Assembly: GCF_007748195.1 (NCBI RefSeq)
Contig: NZ_CP037920.1
Span: forward strand, 2,233,501 to 2,297,500
Direction: 5' to 3'
Origin: Gimesia aquarii
Lineage (GTDB): Bacteria; Planctomycetota; Planctomycetia; Planctomycetales; Planctomycetaceae
DNA: 64,000 nt
This document shows, one piece after another, positions 53,335-62,930 of this stretch; position 1 is the first letter of the stretch, and every line of letters begins with the position of its first letter. Made by a program: the position numbers and the translations under genes. Under the pieces are notes generated by a model. It saw only the letters and a program-made list of their open reading frames with translations. It ran no database searches and had not been told where the DNA came from.

Positions 53335-54552
53335 ATGGGCACTAGTTTGATCGGTCATATTGACTCGGACTGCTTTTATGTAAGCTGCGAGAGAATAAGA
53401 AGTTACGGATTGCGAGGAGTTCCCTGCGGCGTGCTTGGCAATCAGGGTGCGTGTGTGATTGCCAAGAGTTATGAGCTCAAAGCGTACGGCGTGAAGGTCG
53501 GTCAGCCGATCTGGCAAGCCAAAAAACTTTGCCCGCATGCCGTCTATGTAAAGCGTGATTTTCGTTGGTATGAAACGATCTCGCGACAGTTGTTGAACCT
53601 TCTCAAAACGCTCAGTCCCTCAGTTGAATATTACAGCGTTGATGAAATGTTTTTCGATGCTTCCGAGCTCGAACGCTATTTTGATCTCCCTCTTTTCGAT
53701 GCGGCTCAGATGCTGCAAACACTGGTCCAGGACGAAATCGGCATACCGGTTTCCATTGGTATCGCGCCGTCCCGTACGATTGCCAAGCTAGGTAGCGATT
53801 CCGCAAAGCCGTTTGGTGTGCGTGTGCTTGATAGTGATTGCGAAGTCTTTTTGCATAGTCAATCGGTTGGGGAATTGTGTGGCATCGGTAGCAAAAGTGA
53901 ACGCAAACTGAAAGAGCACAATATTCGTACCTGCTGGGACTACCGCAAGGCAGATCGGCTCATGATCCGCGACTTGCTCACGATCAAAGGGGAAGCCCTG
54001 TGGTGGGAACTGCGGGGAGAAGCCGTTAATCCGATCCAGACACAACGACCACCTCACAAAGCCATTGCCCGCGGCGGTTCGTGTGGCGGGAAGACCAAAG
54101 ATCAAGATCGGATTCGTGCCTGGGCGGTGCGAAACATCGAACGACTGATCGAAGCGCTCGACCATCATCAGGTCTATGCCGGTCAGATCAGTTTACAAAT
54201 TGATGCCAACAAGACGGCCCTTTGGCTGGGGCGTACTCCTCTGGCAGCACCCTCTGCCTCGTTCAGAACATTTTATGATGCCGTCATGCCGATGTTGGAA
54301 GCCGCCCCGCGAACTCACCCCATCAGCCACATGCATATTATCGCGGAAGAGTTGACCTGGCGCGACAAGGTACAAAAGTCATTGTTTTTTGAAGAACCAC
54401 AAAGTCCACTCGATAAACTGAAACGGGAGATTAATCAAAAGCTCGGCAGGTTTGCGGTGCGGAGTGCGGAGACTCTGCCACTGCAGGAAATTTATCACGA
54501 TGCAACCCATAATTATGATATTTGTGATATATCAGGAAAGATGTGTTTTTAA
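53335..54552 (+). CDS. Y-family DNA polymerase (UmuC/DinB-like)
   Basis: Translesion polymerase of 405 residues. Catalytic acidic residues are D10 in GHIDSDCFYVSCE and D103/E104 in YYSVDEMFFD. The YxxR-like steric region and palm continue through VSIGIAPSRTIAKLGSDSAKPFG, the HhH region is GELCGIGSKSERKLKEHNI, and a little-finger domain follows. The SVDEMFFD wording and short C terminus fit UmuC-type better than DinB, but I do not assign a symbol. No umuD is adjacent; instead a SRAP-like gene follows after 3 bp. Confidence 0.88.
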   Translation: MGTSLIGHIDSDCFYVSCERIRSYGLRGVPCGVLGNQGACVIAKSYELKAYGVKVGQPIWQAKKLCPHAVYVKRDFRWYETISRQLLNLLKTLSPSVEYYSVDEMFFDASELERYFDLPLFDAAQMLQTLVQDEIGIPVSIGIAPSRTIAKLGSDSAKPFGVRVLDSDCEVFLHSQSVGELCGIGSKSERKLKEHNIRTCWDYRKADRLMIRDLLTIKGEALWWELRGEAVNPIQTQRPPHKAIARGGSCGGKTKDQDRIRAWAVRNIERLIEALDHHQVYAGQISLQIDANKTALWLGRTPLAAPSASFRTFYDAVMPMLEAAPRTHPISHMHIIAEELTWRDKVQKSLFFEEPQSPLDKLKREINQKLGRFAVRSAETLPLQEIYHDATHNYDICDISGKMCF

Positions 54553-54555
54553 AAA

Positions 54556-55026
54556 ATGTGTACCGGAATTACGGTTGGCAGGCACGCTGTACCGGAAAAG
54601 CTCATTAAAAAGTACAATTTGGAAGAACGATTGATTCAACGCTCAGAGCAGGCAGAAAAAGAAATTCTGTTTATGCAACGGCATCGGTTTCCTTTGCTCC
54701 CCGTTTTCTATCAGGGTGAGGTTCATATCATGTCGTGGGGCAATCGCGACCGAGAGAAAAATGTTCCGGTTGCCTGGTGGGGTGAACTGTCAACACTTCA
54801 ATCTGGAGCATGGTCGCACTTCTCACCCGAGCCGGCAGAGATCCTCGGCAGCTTTGGCCTGGAGCGCGGCGTCTGGTTTCAAATTCCGCAAGGCATCAAA
54901 GGCATCGTCATCCACGACCAGCGGCAACGTCCTTACATCTATATGCTGCTGCAACCAGCCTCGCACTATTACGAGGTCATGACCGGCTACCAGCGTGAGC
55001 CGGTGTTTATTGGTGAGCAGATTTAG
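54556..55026 (+). CDS. Divergent SRAP/YedK-like protein
   Basis: 156 residues starting Met-Cys. In SRAP (YedK/HMCES) proteins the initiator Met is removed and Cys2 bonds to abasic sites. The order of features is SRAP-like: MC-start, then HRFPLLPVFYQGEVHIMSWG (as LPVF...WGYAP), then PVAWWGE, then RGVWFQIPQG in the place of ADGWFEWKK. The catalytic Glu of GWFEW appears to be Gln here, and the late His is not obvious. Tight linkage (3 bp) to a Y-family polymerase supports a DNA-damage role. Chemistry may differ from YedK. Confidence 0.6.
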   Translation: MCTGITVGRHAVPEKLIKKYNLEERLIQRSEQAEKEILFMQRHRFPLLPVFYQGEVHIMSWGNRDREKNVPVAWWGELSTLQSGAWSHFSPEPAEILGSFGLERGVWFQIPQGIKGIVIHDQRQRPYIYMLLQPASHYYEVMTGYQREPVFIGEQI

Positions 55027-55041
55027 GAACGAGAACCAGTT

Positions 55042-55518
55042 TTATTCAACACCACCTTTACCACGTAACGTGTCAGGCCCCGATACTTTTCCCTGTTGTG
55101 CATCGACAATTTTAGGTTTATTAGGCTCTCGGTAACCTTTCGTTTGAGAAACTTCAAACTCCCGCATCAAGGAAAAACCAAACAGCAAATTTCCAACAAG
55201 GATTAAAAGGATTCCAGGCGAAGTAGATACCAGTTTTAACTTGGTGGGACCGACCGTCGCATCAATATCGTAATCGATAGTCACTCCGATTAAGGCTAAT
55301 AAGATTCCTAAAAACACCTGGAGAATACCAAACAGGATTCCCAGCGAAGCAAACGTAAGCTTTGTAATGATTACTTTATCCGAAAGGTCCGGAGTACTTA
55401 ATGGGACTCTGAGCGCGATCACATACGAGATCCCTAATAACAGGAAACAGGCGGCACAGGACCAAAAGAAAAAATAAATCAGCCGCTTCGAAATTTTTTG
55501 ATTCGTTCGTATATTCAT
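55042..55518 (-). CDS. Four-span membrane protein, unknown
   Basis: 158 residues with about four hydrophobic spans (LIYFFFWSCAACFLLLGISYVIAL; LASLGILFGILQVFLGILLALIGV; GILLILVGNLLFGFSL). A hydrophilic C-terminal tail ends in Gly-Lys-Gly-Gly. Its start is 6 bp after the stop of the secreted protein gene (55525-56193), so the two share a transcript. No family recognised. Confidence 0.55.
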   Translation of the reverse strand: MNIRTNQKISKRLIYFFFWSCAACFLLLGISYVIALRVPLSTPDLSDKVIITKLTFASLGILFGILQVFLGILLALIGVTIDYDIDATVGPTKLKLVSTSPGILLILVGNLLFGFSLMREFEVSQTKGYREPNKPKIVDAQQGKVSGPDTLRGKGGVE

Positions 55519-55524
55519 TACTTA

Positions 55525-56193
55525 TTATTCGCTTGCGGGACAAACAAAAGAACCTGATTTGGTATCGAAGAAACGAAGTAGTCCAGAATTTTTTGATTCC
55601 GGGACTGGATCGACATTCTTTGGAGCCGGCATAGAGGAACAGGCTTTGGCGGTAACAGTGGTCATCACAAAGTTTCCATTTTCATCCCGGGTTGTGGCAA
55701 TCAGTTCGGGAGTGAGAATGGTTCTTTCCACCGGTTCATTGTTATCGTCCCAGACACGAAGAGAATAGCGGCGTGTGTATTTTTTGTTGACGGGAAGGTC
55801 AGCGGCCTTGTAAGGCATGAATAAACAAATATGCCGAGTGTGATTGGAATTACTGCCTTCAAATTTCACGTAGTCTCGCAAACCGGGAAAGTTGCCTGAC
55901 GTGTATTCCTGTCCCAATTCGGTGTCGCCTTTGGTCGGGACAGGACTCCATTTCTTATTTTTGTCGAGATACTCCATGTGAGCCGAAACGTAAATTTTGC
56001 CCGAATTGGCAGGATGAAAGGCGGTGACGTAAATCATGTCACCTGATTGAAAATCCCCACCTCCAATACGTGTCCGGCTGAGAACACCGGTGGCAAGGAC
56101 ACCCATTTCTTTGAGCTGTTGTGCGGCGACAGGTGATGTTGACAGAAACGTCAAACAGAATACGGCAAGTAACCATTGTTGTTTTGAGCGCAT
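55525..56193 (-). CDS. Secreted protein of unknown function
   Basis: About 222 residues. ATG 56193 lies after AAGGGAG and opens a signal peptide (MRSKQQWLLAVFCLTFLSTS, cut near PVAA-QQ). In-frame starts up to 56256 are possible but have no ribosome site. Beta-rich mature part (GDMIYVTAFHPANSGKIYVSAHMEYLD, RRYSLRVWDDNNEP). Co-transcribed with the following membrane protein. Confidence 0.6.
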   Translation of the reverse strand: MRSKQQWLLAVFCLTFLSTSPVAAQQLKEMGVLATGVLSRTRIGGGDFQSGDMIYVTAFHPANSGKIYVSAHMEYLDKNKKWSPVPTKGDTELGQEYTSGNFPGLRDYVKFEGSNSNHTRHICLFMPYKAADLPVNKKYTRRYSLRVWDDNNEPVERTILTPELIATTRDENGNFVMTTVTAKACSSMPAPKNVDPVPESKNSGLLRFFDTKSGSFVCPASE

Positions 56194-56429
56194 ACGGTAC
56201 TCCCTTTTCATCAATAGATTATTGTGTACTGGGAAGTGCCTGCTTATGTCATCCATGGTTTATAGAAATGCGGGCCATTTCAATCGGAACAATGACATAT
56301 TTATGTTATTTTTGTGTAAAACATCGATTGTAAGTTCCTATGTACACTCTGGGCAGTGAGAAAGAAATGAGGAATGAAAACGCAGCAAAGGAACGAGAAA
56401 AAACCAAGATGTGAAAAGCTTGTCCTTAG

Positions 56430-56852
56430 CTACTTGTTCAATTCCAGCAATGCCTGAATCTCGTTCCACAGTCCGGGTGCCACGTCGCACGGTCCGGTAG
56501 CAGCGATTTGTTTAATGGTTTGATCGAAACTTATCGCATTGATTTTGGACAGAGCGGCTGCCACGATGGCCGGCGAGCGGCTCATGCCACCGCTACAGGC
56601 GACCAGAGTTGGTTCCTCAACCTGAATGAATCGCATCAGAGTTTCAATGGCCGTTTGTAACACCGGTGGATGATTTTCTTCCCCGTCAATCAATGGCAGA
56701 CGGCAATAGACGATCTCTCTGGGGAATGTGATTGGCGGTTCTTCCATCGCCAGATCGATGATGGCAGAGATCCCAAGATCCAATACGCCTTTCACATCCC
56801 TGGCATCGCGTGCATTTCCGATCCATAATGTTTGGGGAATGATTTCACGCAT
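56430..56852 (-). CDS. Dual-specificity protein phosphatase-like protein
   Basis: 140 residues of the cysteine phosphatase fold. The P-loop is VACSGGMSRSPAIVAAAL with C86 and R92 in the C-x5-R arrangement, and the likely acid Asp57 is in LPLIDGEEN. The residue before the Cys is Ala rather than His. Short size fits atypical DUSP or PTP-like phosphatases. Lies 24 bp behind the S1/P1 nuclease gene, so probably co-transcribed with it. Confidence 0.8.
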   Translation of the reverse strand: MREIIPQTLWIGNARDARDVKGVLDLGISAIIDLAMEEPPITFPREIVYCRLPLIDGEENHPPVLQTAIETLMRFIQVEEPTLVACSGGMSRSPAIVAAALSKINAISFDQTIKQIAATGPCDVAPGLWNEIQALLELNK

Positions 56853-56876
56853 GAGAGGGATGATTGCTCCTGATGA

Positions 56877-57887
56877 TTACTGCACGCTGTTAATGACCGC
56901 AGCCAATCGCCAGCCCGCCTGGGCGGCCCGCTGGGAGGCAATCGTTCCGCCATTCTGGAAATAAGACTGTGGTAACTGTGGTAATTTTTTGAGATTGGTT
57001 CCTTTTGCCTCTGCTGACTTCACGGCTGCGAGTATTTGAGGGGAGTAAACATGCTCTATGGCCAAAACATGGCTCTCGTCGCTCCACGTTTCAAATGCCA
57101 TTTTCTGTGTTGCAGCTTTGCCGCGTTGTTTCAGAGCGGGATCATGTGAAATGCCGATTGCTTTACTGGCAATGTCTGAATATTTCCAACTCGTTCCCAG
57201 TAAACGATCCCATTGTGAATGCAGGTTCGAGTGTTTGAAACGAATGAGATTACCTCCCCGGTCGCCTTCTGGAAATGTCTTTTTAGCGAATAAGGCTGTT
57301 GAATGTAAAGGCTGGTGAATGTCACCACACAGGTGCATGATCCAGCATAAAGAAACGGCTTTATCAGCTGGACTGACGGCGGGATCGTTCATTTGCTTGA
57401 CACAAAATTCCAGTGCTTGAAGCACATTAAACTTTAGGACCTCGGTTCCATCTTCCGAACTTGTTGAGAGGTTTACAGGAAGTTTGGCGCTCAGGGCTAG
57501 TTCTGAAGCAGGGTCGAGATAAAGCGGCTTGTTAATATAATGCCAGGTGCCGTGGTGATATTTTTCGCGGTCCGCTTTATTGAATCCTCTGGCAATATCT
57601 GGCCACGTGGCAGCATGCATGAAAATCCATCTGTTTTGAGTTGCTGCGTTACGCTCTTTAATAACATCCGGCATTTTACTTTGAAAGTCTTTTTCAAAGC
57701 GCGGATGTTGCTTCAATAACTCAACCATTGCCTGTCGGACAGAGGGCTCCAGTTGATTATAGGTAATATAAGCGATGATCCGGTGACCGGTAGAATTCCA
57801 GGCAAAGACGGAGCGTTGTTGTGTATAAAGAAATGCGGAGACTGTGAGCGCAGCAGCCAGGATTTTGAATCGATTCAAGATGATCAT
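56877..57887 (-). CDS. Secreted S1/P1-type nuclease
   Basis: Zinc-dependent nuclease of 336 residues that cuts single-stranded DNA and RNA or acts as 3'-nucleotidase. The signal peptide ends at A29, leaving W30 as the mature N terminus; in this family the N-terminal Trp ligates zinc. H35 follows in NSTGHRIIAY, and later ligands lie in IFMHAATWPDIA, YHHGTWHYINKP and IMHLCGDIHQPLHS (a family hallmark). The mature length is normal. Provides extracellular nucleotide scavenging. Confidence 0.9.
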   Translation of the reverse strand: MIILNRFKILAAALTVSAFLYTQQRSVFAWNSTGHRIIAYITYNQLEPSVRQAMVELLKQHPRFEKDFQSKMPDVIKERNAATQNRWIFMHAATWPDIARGFNKADREKYHHGTWHYINKPLYLDPASELALSAKLPVNLSTSSEDGTEVLKFNVLQALEFCVKQMNDPAVSPADKAVSLCWIMHLCGDIHQPLHSTALFAKKTFPEGDRGGNLIRFKHSNLHSQWDRLLGTSWKYSDIASKAIGISHDPALKQRGKAATQKMAFETWSDESHVLAIEHVYSPQILAAVKSAEAKGTNLKKLPQLPQSYFQNGGTIASQRAAQAGWRLAAVINSVQ

Positions 57888-58027
57888 TCCTGATAAAGAG
57901 CAAGGTAAAGTAATCTGCTTTGACTTTAGGAAATGTCGATCAATTCAGGCTGCGGAACAAGTGGAGGAGAGTCAATTTTACACAAAATTCATGAACTCTG
58001 TTGATGGCGTGTACAAACTAGGATGCA

Positions 58028-58480
58028 TTAATTTTGCAGTCGCTTGTTCACAAAGGAAGCCAGGTTTTCGGCGTCGTCGGTACCAACCCGCAGAACACTG
58101 TTTCGCAACTTCAGCACCACACAGTCACGTCCCCACAGGTTCCAGACCAGACCGCCCCGCGGACTCATATGAATCCCCCAGCCTTCAATGAATGTGGTTC
58201 GCCCCACCTCGACATCGGTAATGTCATCGTAACGCACGCTTTTACGAAAGAGCGGTAACGGGCCGAAGCGAATCGCAATCTGGTCGGCTTCGTCTTCTAT
58301 CGTCAGTTGTTGAAATGCCGATCCCAATATCAAAATCAGGGAACCCACCAACACTAAAATGAAACTCACCGATTGCAGATCAGTAAACCACGCGCCCAGA
58401 AACATTCCGATGGCAACCGCATACACGAGCAAACCCAGCGGTGCCTTTTGTGTATGCCGATAAGTCGCGACTCCACTCAT
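58028..58480 (-). CDS. Membrane protein with PH-like domain
   Basis: 150 residues. Two hydrophobic spans (LGLLVYAVAIGMFLGAW; VSFILVLVGSLILILGSAF) then a soluble domain (DQIAIRFGPLPLFRKSVRYDDITDVEV...) of the bacterial PH-like type, ending DDAENLASFVNKRL. AGGAG is spaced normally from the ATG. Function unknown. Confidence 0.6.
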   Translation of the reverse strand: MSGVATYRHTQKAPLGLLVYAVAIGMFLGAWFTDLQSVSFILVLVGSLILILGSAFQQLTIEDEADQIAIRFGPLPLFRKSVRYDDITDVEVGRTTFIEGWGIHMSPRGGLVWNLWGRDCVVLKLRNSVLRVGTDDAENLASFVNKRLQN

Positions 58481-58541
58481 TTTATGATCTCCTGTCTCAG
58501 GTACTCCATATTTAAAATGATACCCGTTTCATTTTGAATGT

Positions 58542-59279
58542 CTAATTTTTGTTCTCGGTCTTAAGGTTATGAAAATTCATTTCGTGTGCTGTTTTTCTTA
58601 GTTCTTCGTCGCGCCTCTCACAATCTTTGAGTATTAACCTTGAAAAAAAACAAAAAAACAGAGATACAATCAAAAATGGGAATAAGAATTTACCAATCGA
58701 AGGACCTGCTTCTCCCATTGATTCATTGATCCTTTTTGTCCAGAGGTAAATCATCAAACTGGGAATGAGTGTTAAGATTGACGCCAGAATGGAAAATCGA
58801 GCGGTAAACTTCATCTCCGCTTTTGTTTTTTGAATTTCATCAACTTCAAGTTGATAGTAATATTGAAGGGCTTCTTCCTTCGAAGCGAGTTCTCCCTCAA
58901 ATAACATTTCTTTACATTGATGGCACATGCCTGTTTTCGATATGTGAATACTTTTATTTTCCATTCCTATAAACGCATCACAAAGCGGACAGTTTAACTT
59001 CAGATTGCGTTTTAATCGATTGTCATAGAATATGACGCAGGTTATTGGCAGAATAAATGAAATTAAGAGATAGAGACCTAACCCAATTCCTATCCACAGA
59101 CGATGTTCAGCGCAGTTTTGCGTTGTATCTCTTTCGTAAAGATCTTCGATGAATATCAAACCCAATAATGGGGGAAGAAGCATGAAAAACATCATGATAA
59201 AACCAGAGATCGAAGTGCTTTTATTGTATTTGCGAACAGCTGCTTCATACTCGTCTTTGACAAGTTGAGCTTCGTTCAT
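58542..59279 (-). CDS. Membrane protein with internal zinc-finger-like motif
   Basis: About 245 residues from ATG 59279; an in-frame TTG at 59369 would add 30 residues of dubious sequence. Two spans near the N terminus (SISGFIMMFFMLLPPLLGLIF; LWIGIGLGLYLLISFILPIT), then a C-x2-C ... C-x2-C motif (CPLCDAFIGM, CHQCKE), a coiled stretch, then two more spans. Unknown family. Confidence 0.5.
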   Translation of the reverse strand: MNEAQLVKDEYEAAVRKYNKSTSISGFIMMFFMLLPPLLGLIFIEDLYERDTTQNCAEHRLWIGIGLGLYLLISFILPITCVIFYDNRLKRNLKLNCPLCDAFIGMENKSIHISKTGMCHQCKEMLFEGELASKEEALQYYYQLEVDEIQKTKAEMKFTARFSILASILTLIPSLMIYLWTKRINESMGEAGPSIGKFLFPFLIVSLFFCFFSRLILKDCERRDEELRKTAHEMNFHNLKTENKN

Positions 59280-59484
59280 TGATTCAATCACGGCTGACCT
59301 CAATGTGTTTTTGGGCAGACCTCTCCCGACACAAAGAGAACGTATCGTGCATAGTAAGGGATCACTCAATTTCGATTAATTCGAGAATTAATTAGAGCGC
59401 GCACGCATTTGAATCCCGGCGATTCTGCGCTGTTATTCTTGGTCCAATTGGTTATGGTGACGCTGAAATCAACCTGGAGATAGA

Positions 59485-59904
59485 TTAATCTGATGACATC
59501 GCGGTTAAGAGATCGATATCAAACGAATCGGGGATGGTGACAACCAGGGTATTATGGCCATCGTCTTCGAACTTGATCGAATTTCGGGGCATACCGATAG
59601 CAGGTTTTTTGGCCAGGATCACATTCTTATCGCGAAGCAGGAAAAAGTGTTCATTGAGACCGTCTGGATCTGAGGTCACAAACATCAAGATTCCCTTTTT
59701 CAAGCTCACAGATTGTACGCGCGTAAACATCTTGGTTTTAGCGAGGGGATGTTGCCCATGTTGAAAGCGGGCGTTGTGCTCCCTTAAAGCGGCCGATTTT
59801 TCTTTGTTCGTTTCTGCCTCATCACTAACATAAAAGAGTGAGAAGCAAAACAGAATTATGATGATCGATGAAAATGTGGTGAGCATGTCTTTCAATTTAG
59901 CCAA
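59485..59904 (-). CDS. Small anchored protein, unknown
   Basis: About 139 residues with an N-terminal hydrophobic anchor (LTTFSSIIIILFCFSLFYV), then a polar region and a beta-rich C terminus. The start is uncertain: TTG 59904, TTG 59895 (best spaced from GGGAG) or ATG 59886. No family. Confidence 0.45.
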   Translation of the reverse strand: MAKLKDMLTTFSSIIIILFCFSLFYVSDEAETNKEKSAALREHNARFQHGQHPLAKTKMFTRVQSVSLKKGILMFVTSDPDGLNEHFFLLRDKNVILAKKPAIGMPRNSIKFEDDGHNTLVVTIPDSFDIDLLTAMSSD

Positions 59905-60402
59905 CTCCCACTTTCGGTGCCCGCGAAAGAGTCAATTTTTCAGGTGTCACAATTGCAAATTCCGGATAGAAAACAAATCTTTCCGAATGATTCTGGTCTT
60001 GTTAGACATTTTAAAGAGACACTCTGTTCCCTTTTTTGCTTAATTATCCTTCGTTTTTTAAGAGAAAGTTGTAACTCCTTATACAGATTTGGATATGTCC
60101 AAATCGAATCTGTTCTGTTATTCGCTCAATTTGAAAATTATTACTAACAATTCGCAAGAAAAAAGAAAGAGTAAAAAAAATTTATGGCAGGTAATTGGAC
60201 CTCACTACCAGCGTGCGTCAGTAATTTCATTTAGGATTATCAGGAAAAAGCATTTGTAAATCCAGTTGCTTCTAACCCCCGAATTACTACTCGCTCTCCT
60301 TCTACTATGATAAGATAACGAAAATGCGTTTCAGAGTTCGTTATCCACTTTTGTTATACGTGTGAACGTGATTACCGGACAATTCTGTTTACTCTCTTTA
60401 TC
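59905..60402. other. AT-rich intergenic region
   Basis: About 500 bp between divergent genes. No RNA, repeat or ORF with a ribosome site was seen; the stretch 60115-60185 is strongly A-rich. Confidence 0.4.
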
Positions 60403-61542
60403 ATGAGGAATTGCACCTTGAAGACTCACCATTTTTATTCAGGATTTGTCCTGATGACATGCCTTAGTTTCAGCCTGATGAGTGTCAGTCAGGCATCTTC
60501 TGCCGAGCCGAGCAACAAATGGCAAAAAGCTCAAATTTCCAAAGCCAGTGCGGAAATGGCGGCGGTTGCCAAGCGCTGGTTGGCCTCGCTTTCGAAAGAA
60601 CAACGGGCACAGGCCACATTTAAATTCGACGATGAACAACGCAGCAAATGGCACTTTGTGCCTGATTTTGTCATCAAGCCAGACGGCCGCAAAGGATTGA
60701 CCATCGGTCAGATGACGCCACAACAACGTATCTTTGCCCTTGCATTGCCTGCGACGGCGCTGTCGAACCGTGGCTATCTGGAAATGATGTCAATTCGTGC
60801 TTTGGAAAAAGTCCTGTATGATATTGAAGGCAAAGACTATCGCGATCCCGAACTTTATTATGTTTCCATTTTTGGAAAGCCCAATCCAAAAGGAACTTGG
60901 GGCTGGCGTTTTGAAGGTCATCACCTCTCTGTAAACGTCACGATTATTGATGGGAAGAAATTTTCTGTCACACCTTCCTTCTTCGGATCCAATCCTGGCA
61001 AAATCACCTCAGGAAATTTAGCTGGCGTCGAGGTGCTTGAGAAGGAGCAGACATTGGCTCTCAGCTTGATTCAGTCATTCGACAACGACCAGATGGCCAT
61101 TGCGACGATTGATACGTCTGCCATGGATAAGAAGCTCTTGCAGAAGAGTGTCATCAAAGAAGTGCTGACCACCGATGAACCCAAAGCCGACCGGGGACTG
61201 TTTACCTTCAAGGGGATCAGCTTTGCGGACCTTGATCCATCGCAACAGAAAAAACTCTTGAATCTGGTCAATGTCTATACAACCCGCTTTCGTCCAGAGA
61301 TTCTCAATGGCACGCGCTACAAAGGGAGAATCAAGGATGGCAGCGATTTGTATTTCGCCTGGAGTGGCGGAAAGAAACGCGGCGAATTCCATTATTACCG
61401 CATCCAATCCAAAACATTCCTGATCGAATTTGCAAATACGCAGAACAATGCCAACCACGTCCATGCCGTCTGGCGCGAATTTGATGGCGATTTCGGACGC
61501 GATTATCTGTCAGAACATTTTTCCAAGCACCATAAAAAATAA
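60403..61542 (+). CDS. Secreted DUF3500 protein
   Basis: 379 residues. Signal peptide (HFYSGFVLMTCLSFSLMSVS, cut near QASSA). The rest matches DUF3500: AAVAKRWLASLSKEQRAQATFKFDD, EQRSKWHFVPD, GLTIGQMTPQQRIFALAL, YYVSIFGKPN, GWRFEGHHLSVN, TPSFFGSNPG, GSDLYFAWSGG, FLIEFANTQNNANHVHAVWR. Two starts are possible: ATG 60403, or TTG 60418, which is well spaced from TGAGGA. Enzyme activity unknown. Confidence 0.88.
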   Translation: MRNCTLKTHHFYSGFVLMTCLSFSLMSVSQASSAEPSNKWQKAQISKASAEMAAVAKRWLASLSKEQRAQATFKFDDEQRSKWHFVPDFVIKPDGRKGLTIGQMTPQQRIFALALPATALSNRGYLEMMSIRALEKVLYDIEGKDYRDPELYYVSIFGKPNPKGTWGWRFEGHHLSVNVTIIDGKKFSVTPSFFGSNPGKITSGNLAGVEVLEKEQTLALSLIQSFDNDQMAIATIDTSAMDKKLLQKSVIKEVLTTDEPKADRGLFTFKGISFADLDPSQQKKLLNLVNVYTTRFRPEILNGTRYKGRIKDGSDLYFAWSGGKKRGEFHYYRIQSKTFLIEFANTQNNANHVHAVWREFDGDFGRDYLSEHFSKHHKK

Positions 61543-61567
61543 GTGCCTTAAGATTATGAAAACAACA

Positions 61568-61606
61568 GGCTTGATGCAGTCTCTGATTCTGTATCAAGCC
61601 TTTTTT
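61568..61606 (+). terminator. Terminator after the DUF3500 gene
   Basis: Stem 61568-61579 with 61589-61600 (GGCTTGATGCAG / CTGTATCAAGCC, one G-U), 9-nt loop, then TTTTTT 61601-61606. Confidence 0.88.
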
Positions 61607-61734
61607 AATTCCCCTGCTCATTGTAATTAAGTTGTGGACAATCTCTGATCCATCAGATAAGTTACAGATTATTGGTATAATTTGCGTGAGATCATATAGG
61701 CTATCTTTGGATTTCATTGTAGAGGTCTCGTTAA

Positions 61735-62301
61735 ATGACCGAACACGAAAAATCTGAAAAAGCATCAAGTACTTCGGATCAAAAATATCGCAAGTGGCGC
61801 AGGAAGATATTGCTAGTAATTGCGATCCTGTTTCTGCTGCTGTTTCCGGTGATTAGTGAAACCTATTTTCGTTGCGCGATCTGTAGTATGTTCCATACCA
61901 AATGGCGAATTATGGGATTGGGCTTGCCTCTCTATAGCTGGAATCGGCCTACTACTAGCAGTGACTGGTATCAGGCAAATGTGGAAACAGAACATCAACA
62001 TGTCTGGGTGCAAACGAGCTACATGGAAGGCAAAACCTTCTACGGTCTCAAAACATGGATGTTGCAAAGTTCAAGCCTATCTACTGGCCCCCTTGTCTAT
62101 CTCCCACTCGGTCACACCGTTCAGAAGCGAATCTATCAAAAGAGCCCCGATCCACAACAGGCTCGCGAGATTTTTTTGCAGCTGGCCCATAATGAACCTT
62201 ACGATTCAGACGCTTACAAGAAACAAAAAGAAATATGGATGCGACTTACTGAGTGGATAGAGTCCGGAATGGAAGATCCCTGGCCTTTTGAAACTCAGTA
62301 A
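61735..62301 (+). CDS. Single-span membrane protein, unknown
   Basis: 188 residues with a short charged N terminus (EHEKSEKASS), one membrane span (RKILLVIAILFLLLFPVISE), a CAIC pair just after it, and a soluble outer domain with DWYQANVETEHQHVWVQTSY. GAGGT precedes the ATG. No family recognised. Confidence 0.55.
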   Translation: MTEHEKSEKASSTSDQKYRKWRRKILLVIAILFLLLFPVISETYFRCAICSMFHTKWRIMGLGLPLYSWNRPTTSSDWYQANVETEHQHVWVQTSYMEGKTFYGLKTWMLQSSSLSTGPLVYLPLGHTVQKRIYQKSPDPQQAREIFLQLAHNEPYDSDAYKKQKEIWMRLTEWIESGMEDPWPFETQ

Positions 62302-62429
62302 ATTTCCATCTACATATATAGATATAAACTTTTTCGATGCACGTGCATTGACAGTAGCGCATAACATGTCATAACACACATCTAATTCTTTCCGAGACTC
62401 CCTTCAGTAAACTACATAATGGAAATCAG

Positions 62430-62876
62430 ATGGACCGCATCATTCGTGAATATCAGGCAGAGGATTTGAACGATCTTCTGTATGTCTGGGAAAGTGCATC
62501 ACGCCTCGCACATCCTTTTCTGACCGACGAATTTTTGGAGCAGGAGCGTGACAACATTCCGAATCTGTATCTGCCTAATGCGGAAACCTGGGTGATAGAG
62601 CAGGGCGGGCAAGTTTTTGGTTTTATCGCGTTACTCGGTAACGAAGTCGGAGCGATTTTTGTAAAACCTGAGTTTCACGGGACGGGTGCCGGAAAAGCAT
62701 TGATGGATAAGGCCCAGGAATTACGGGGTGACCTCGAAGTCGAAGTGTTTAAAGAAAACACAATCGGCCAAAAATTCTACGCCCGTTATGGCTTTCAACC
62801 CCTTAAAGAATCTATTCATGAGCCAACAGGGAATCAAATCATGAGACTCAAGTTTACGGCTAGCGAATCAAACTAA
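62430..62876 (+). CDS. GNAT-family N-acetyltransferase
   Basis: 148 residues with the GNAT acetyl-CoA motif A VGAIFVKPEFHGTGAGKALMDKA and the C-terminal NTIGQKFYARYGFQPLKES. The order and length are normal for GNAT. Substrate unknown. It lies 54 bp before the VOC gene on the same strand. Confidence 0.88.
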   Translation: MDRIIREYQAEDLNDLLYVWESASRLAHPFLTDEFLEQERDNIPNLYLPNAETWVIEQGGQVFGFIALLGNEVGAIFVKPEFHGTGAGKALMDKAQELRGDLEVEVFKENTIGQKFYARYGFQPLKESIHEPTGNQIMRLKFTASESN

Positions 62877-62930
62877 CTGACAGACATTCATCATCACATT
62901 GAGGTATGATCTATTTTCAGGAATCAGATA

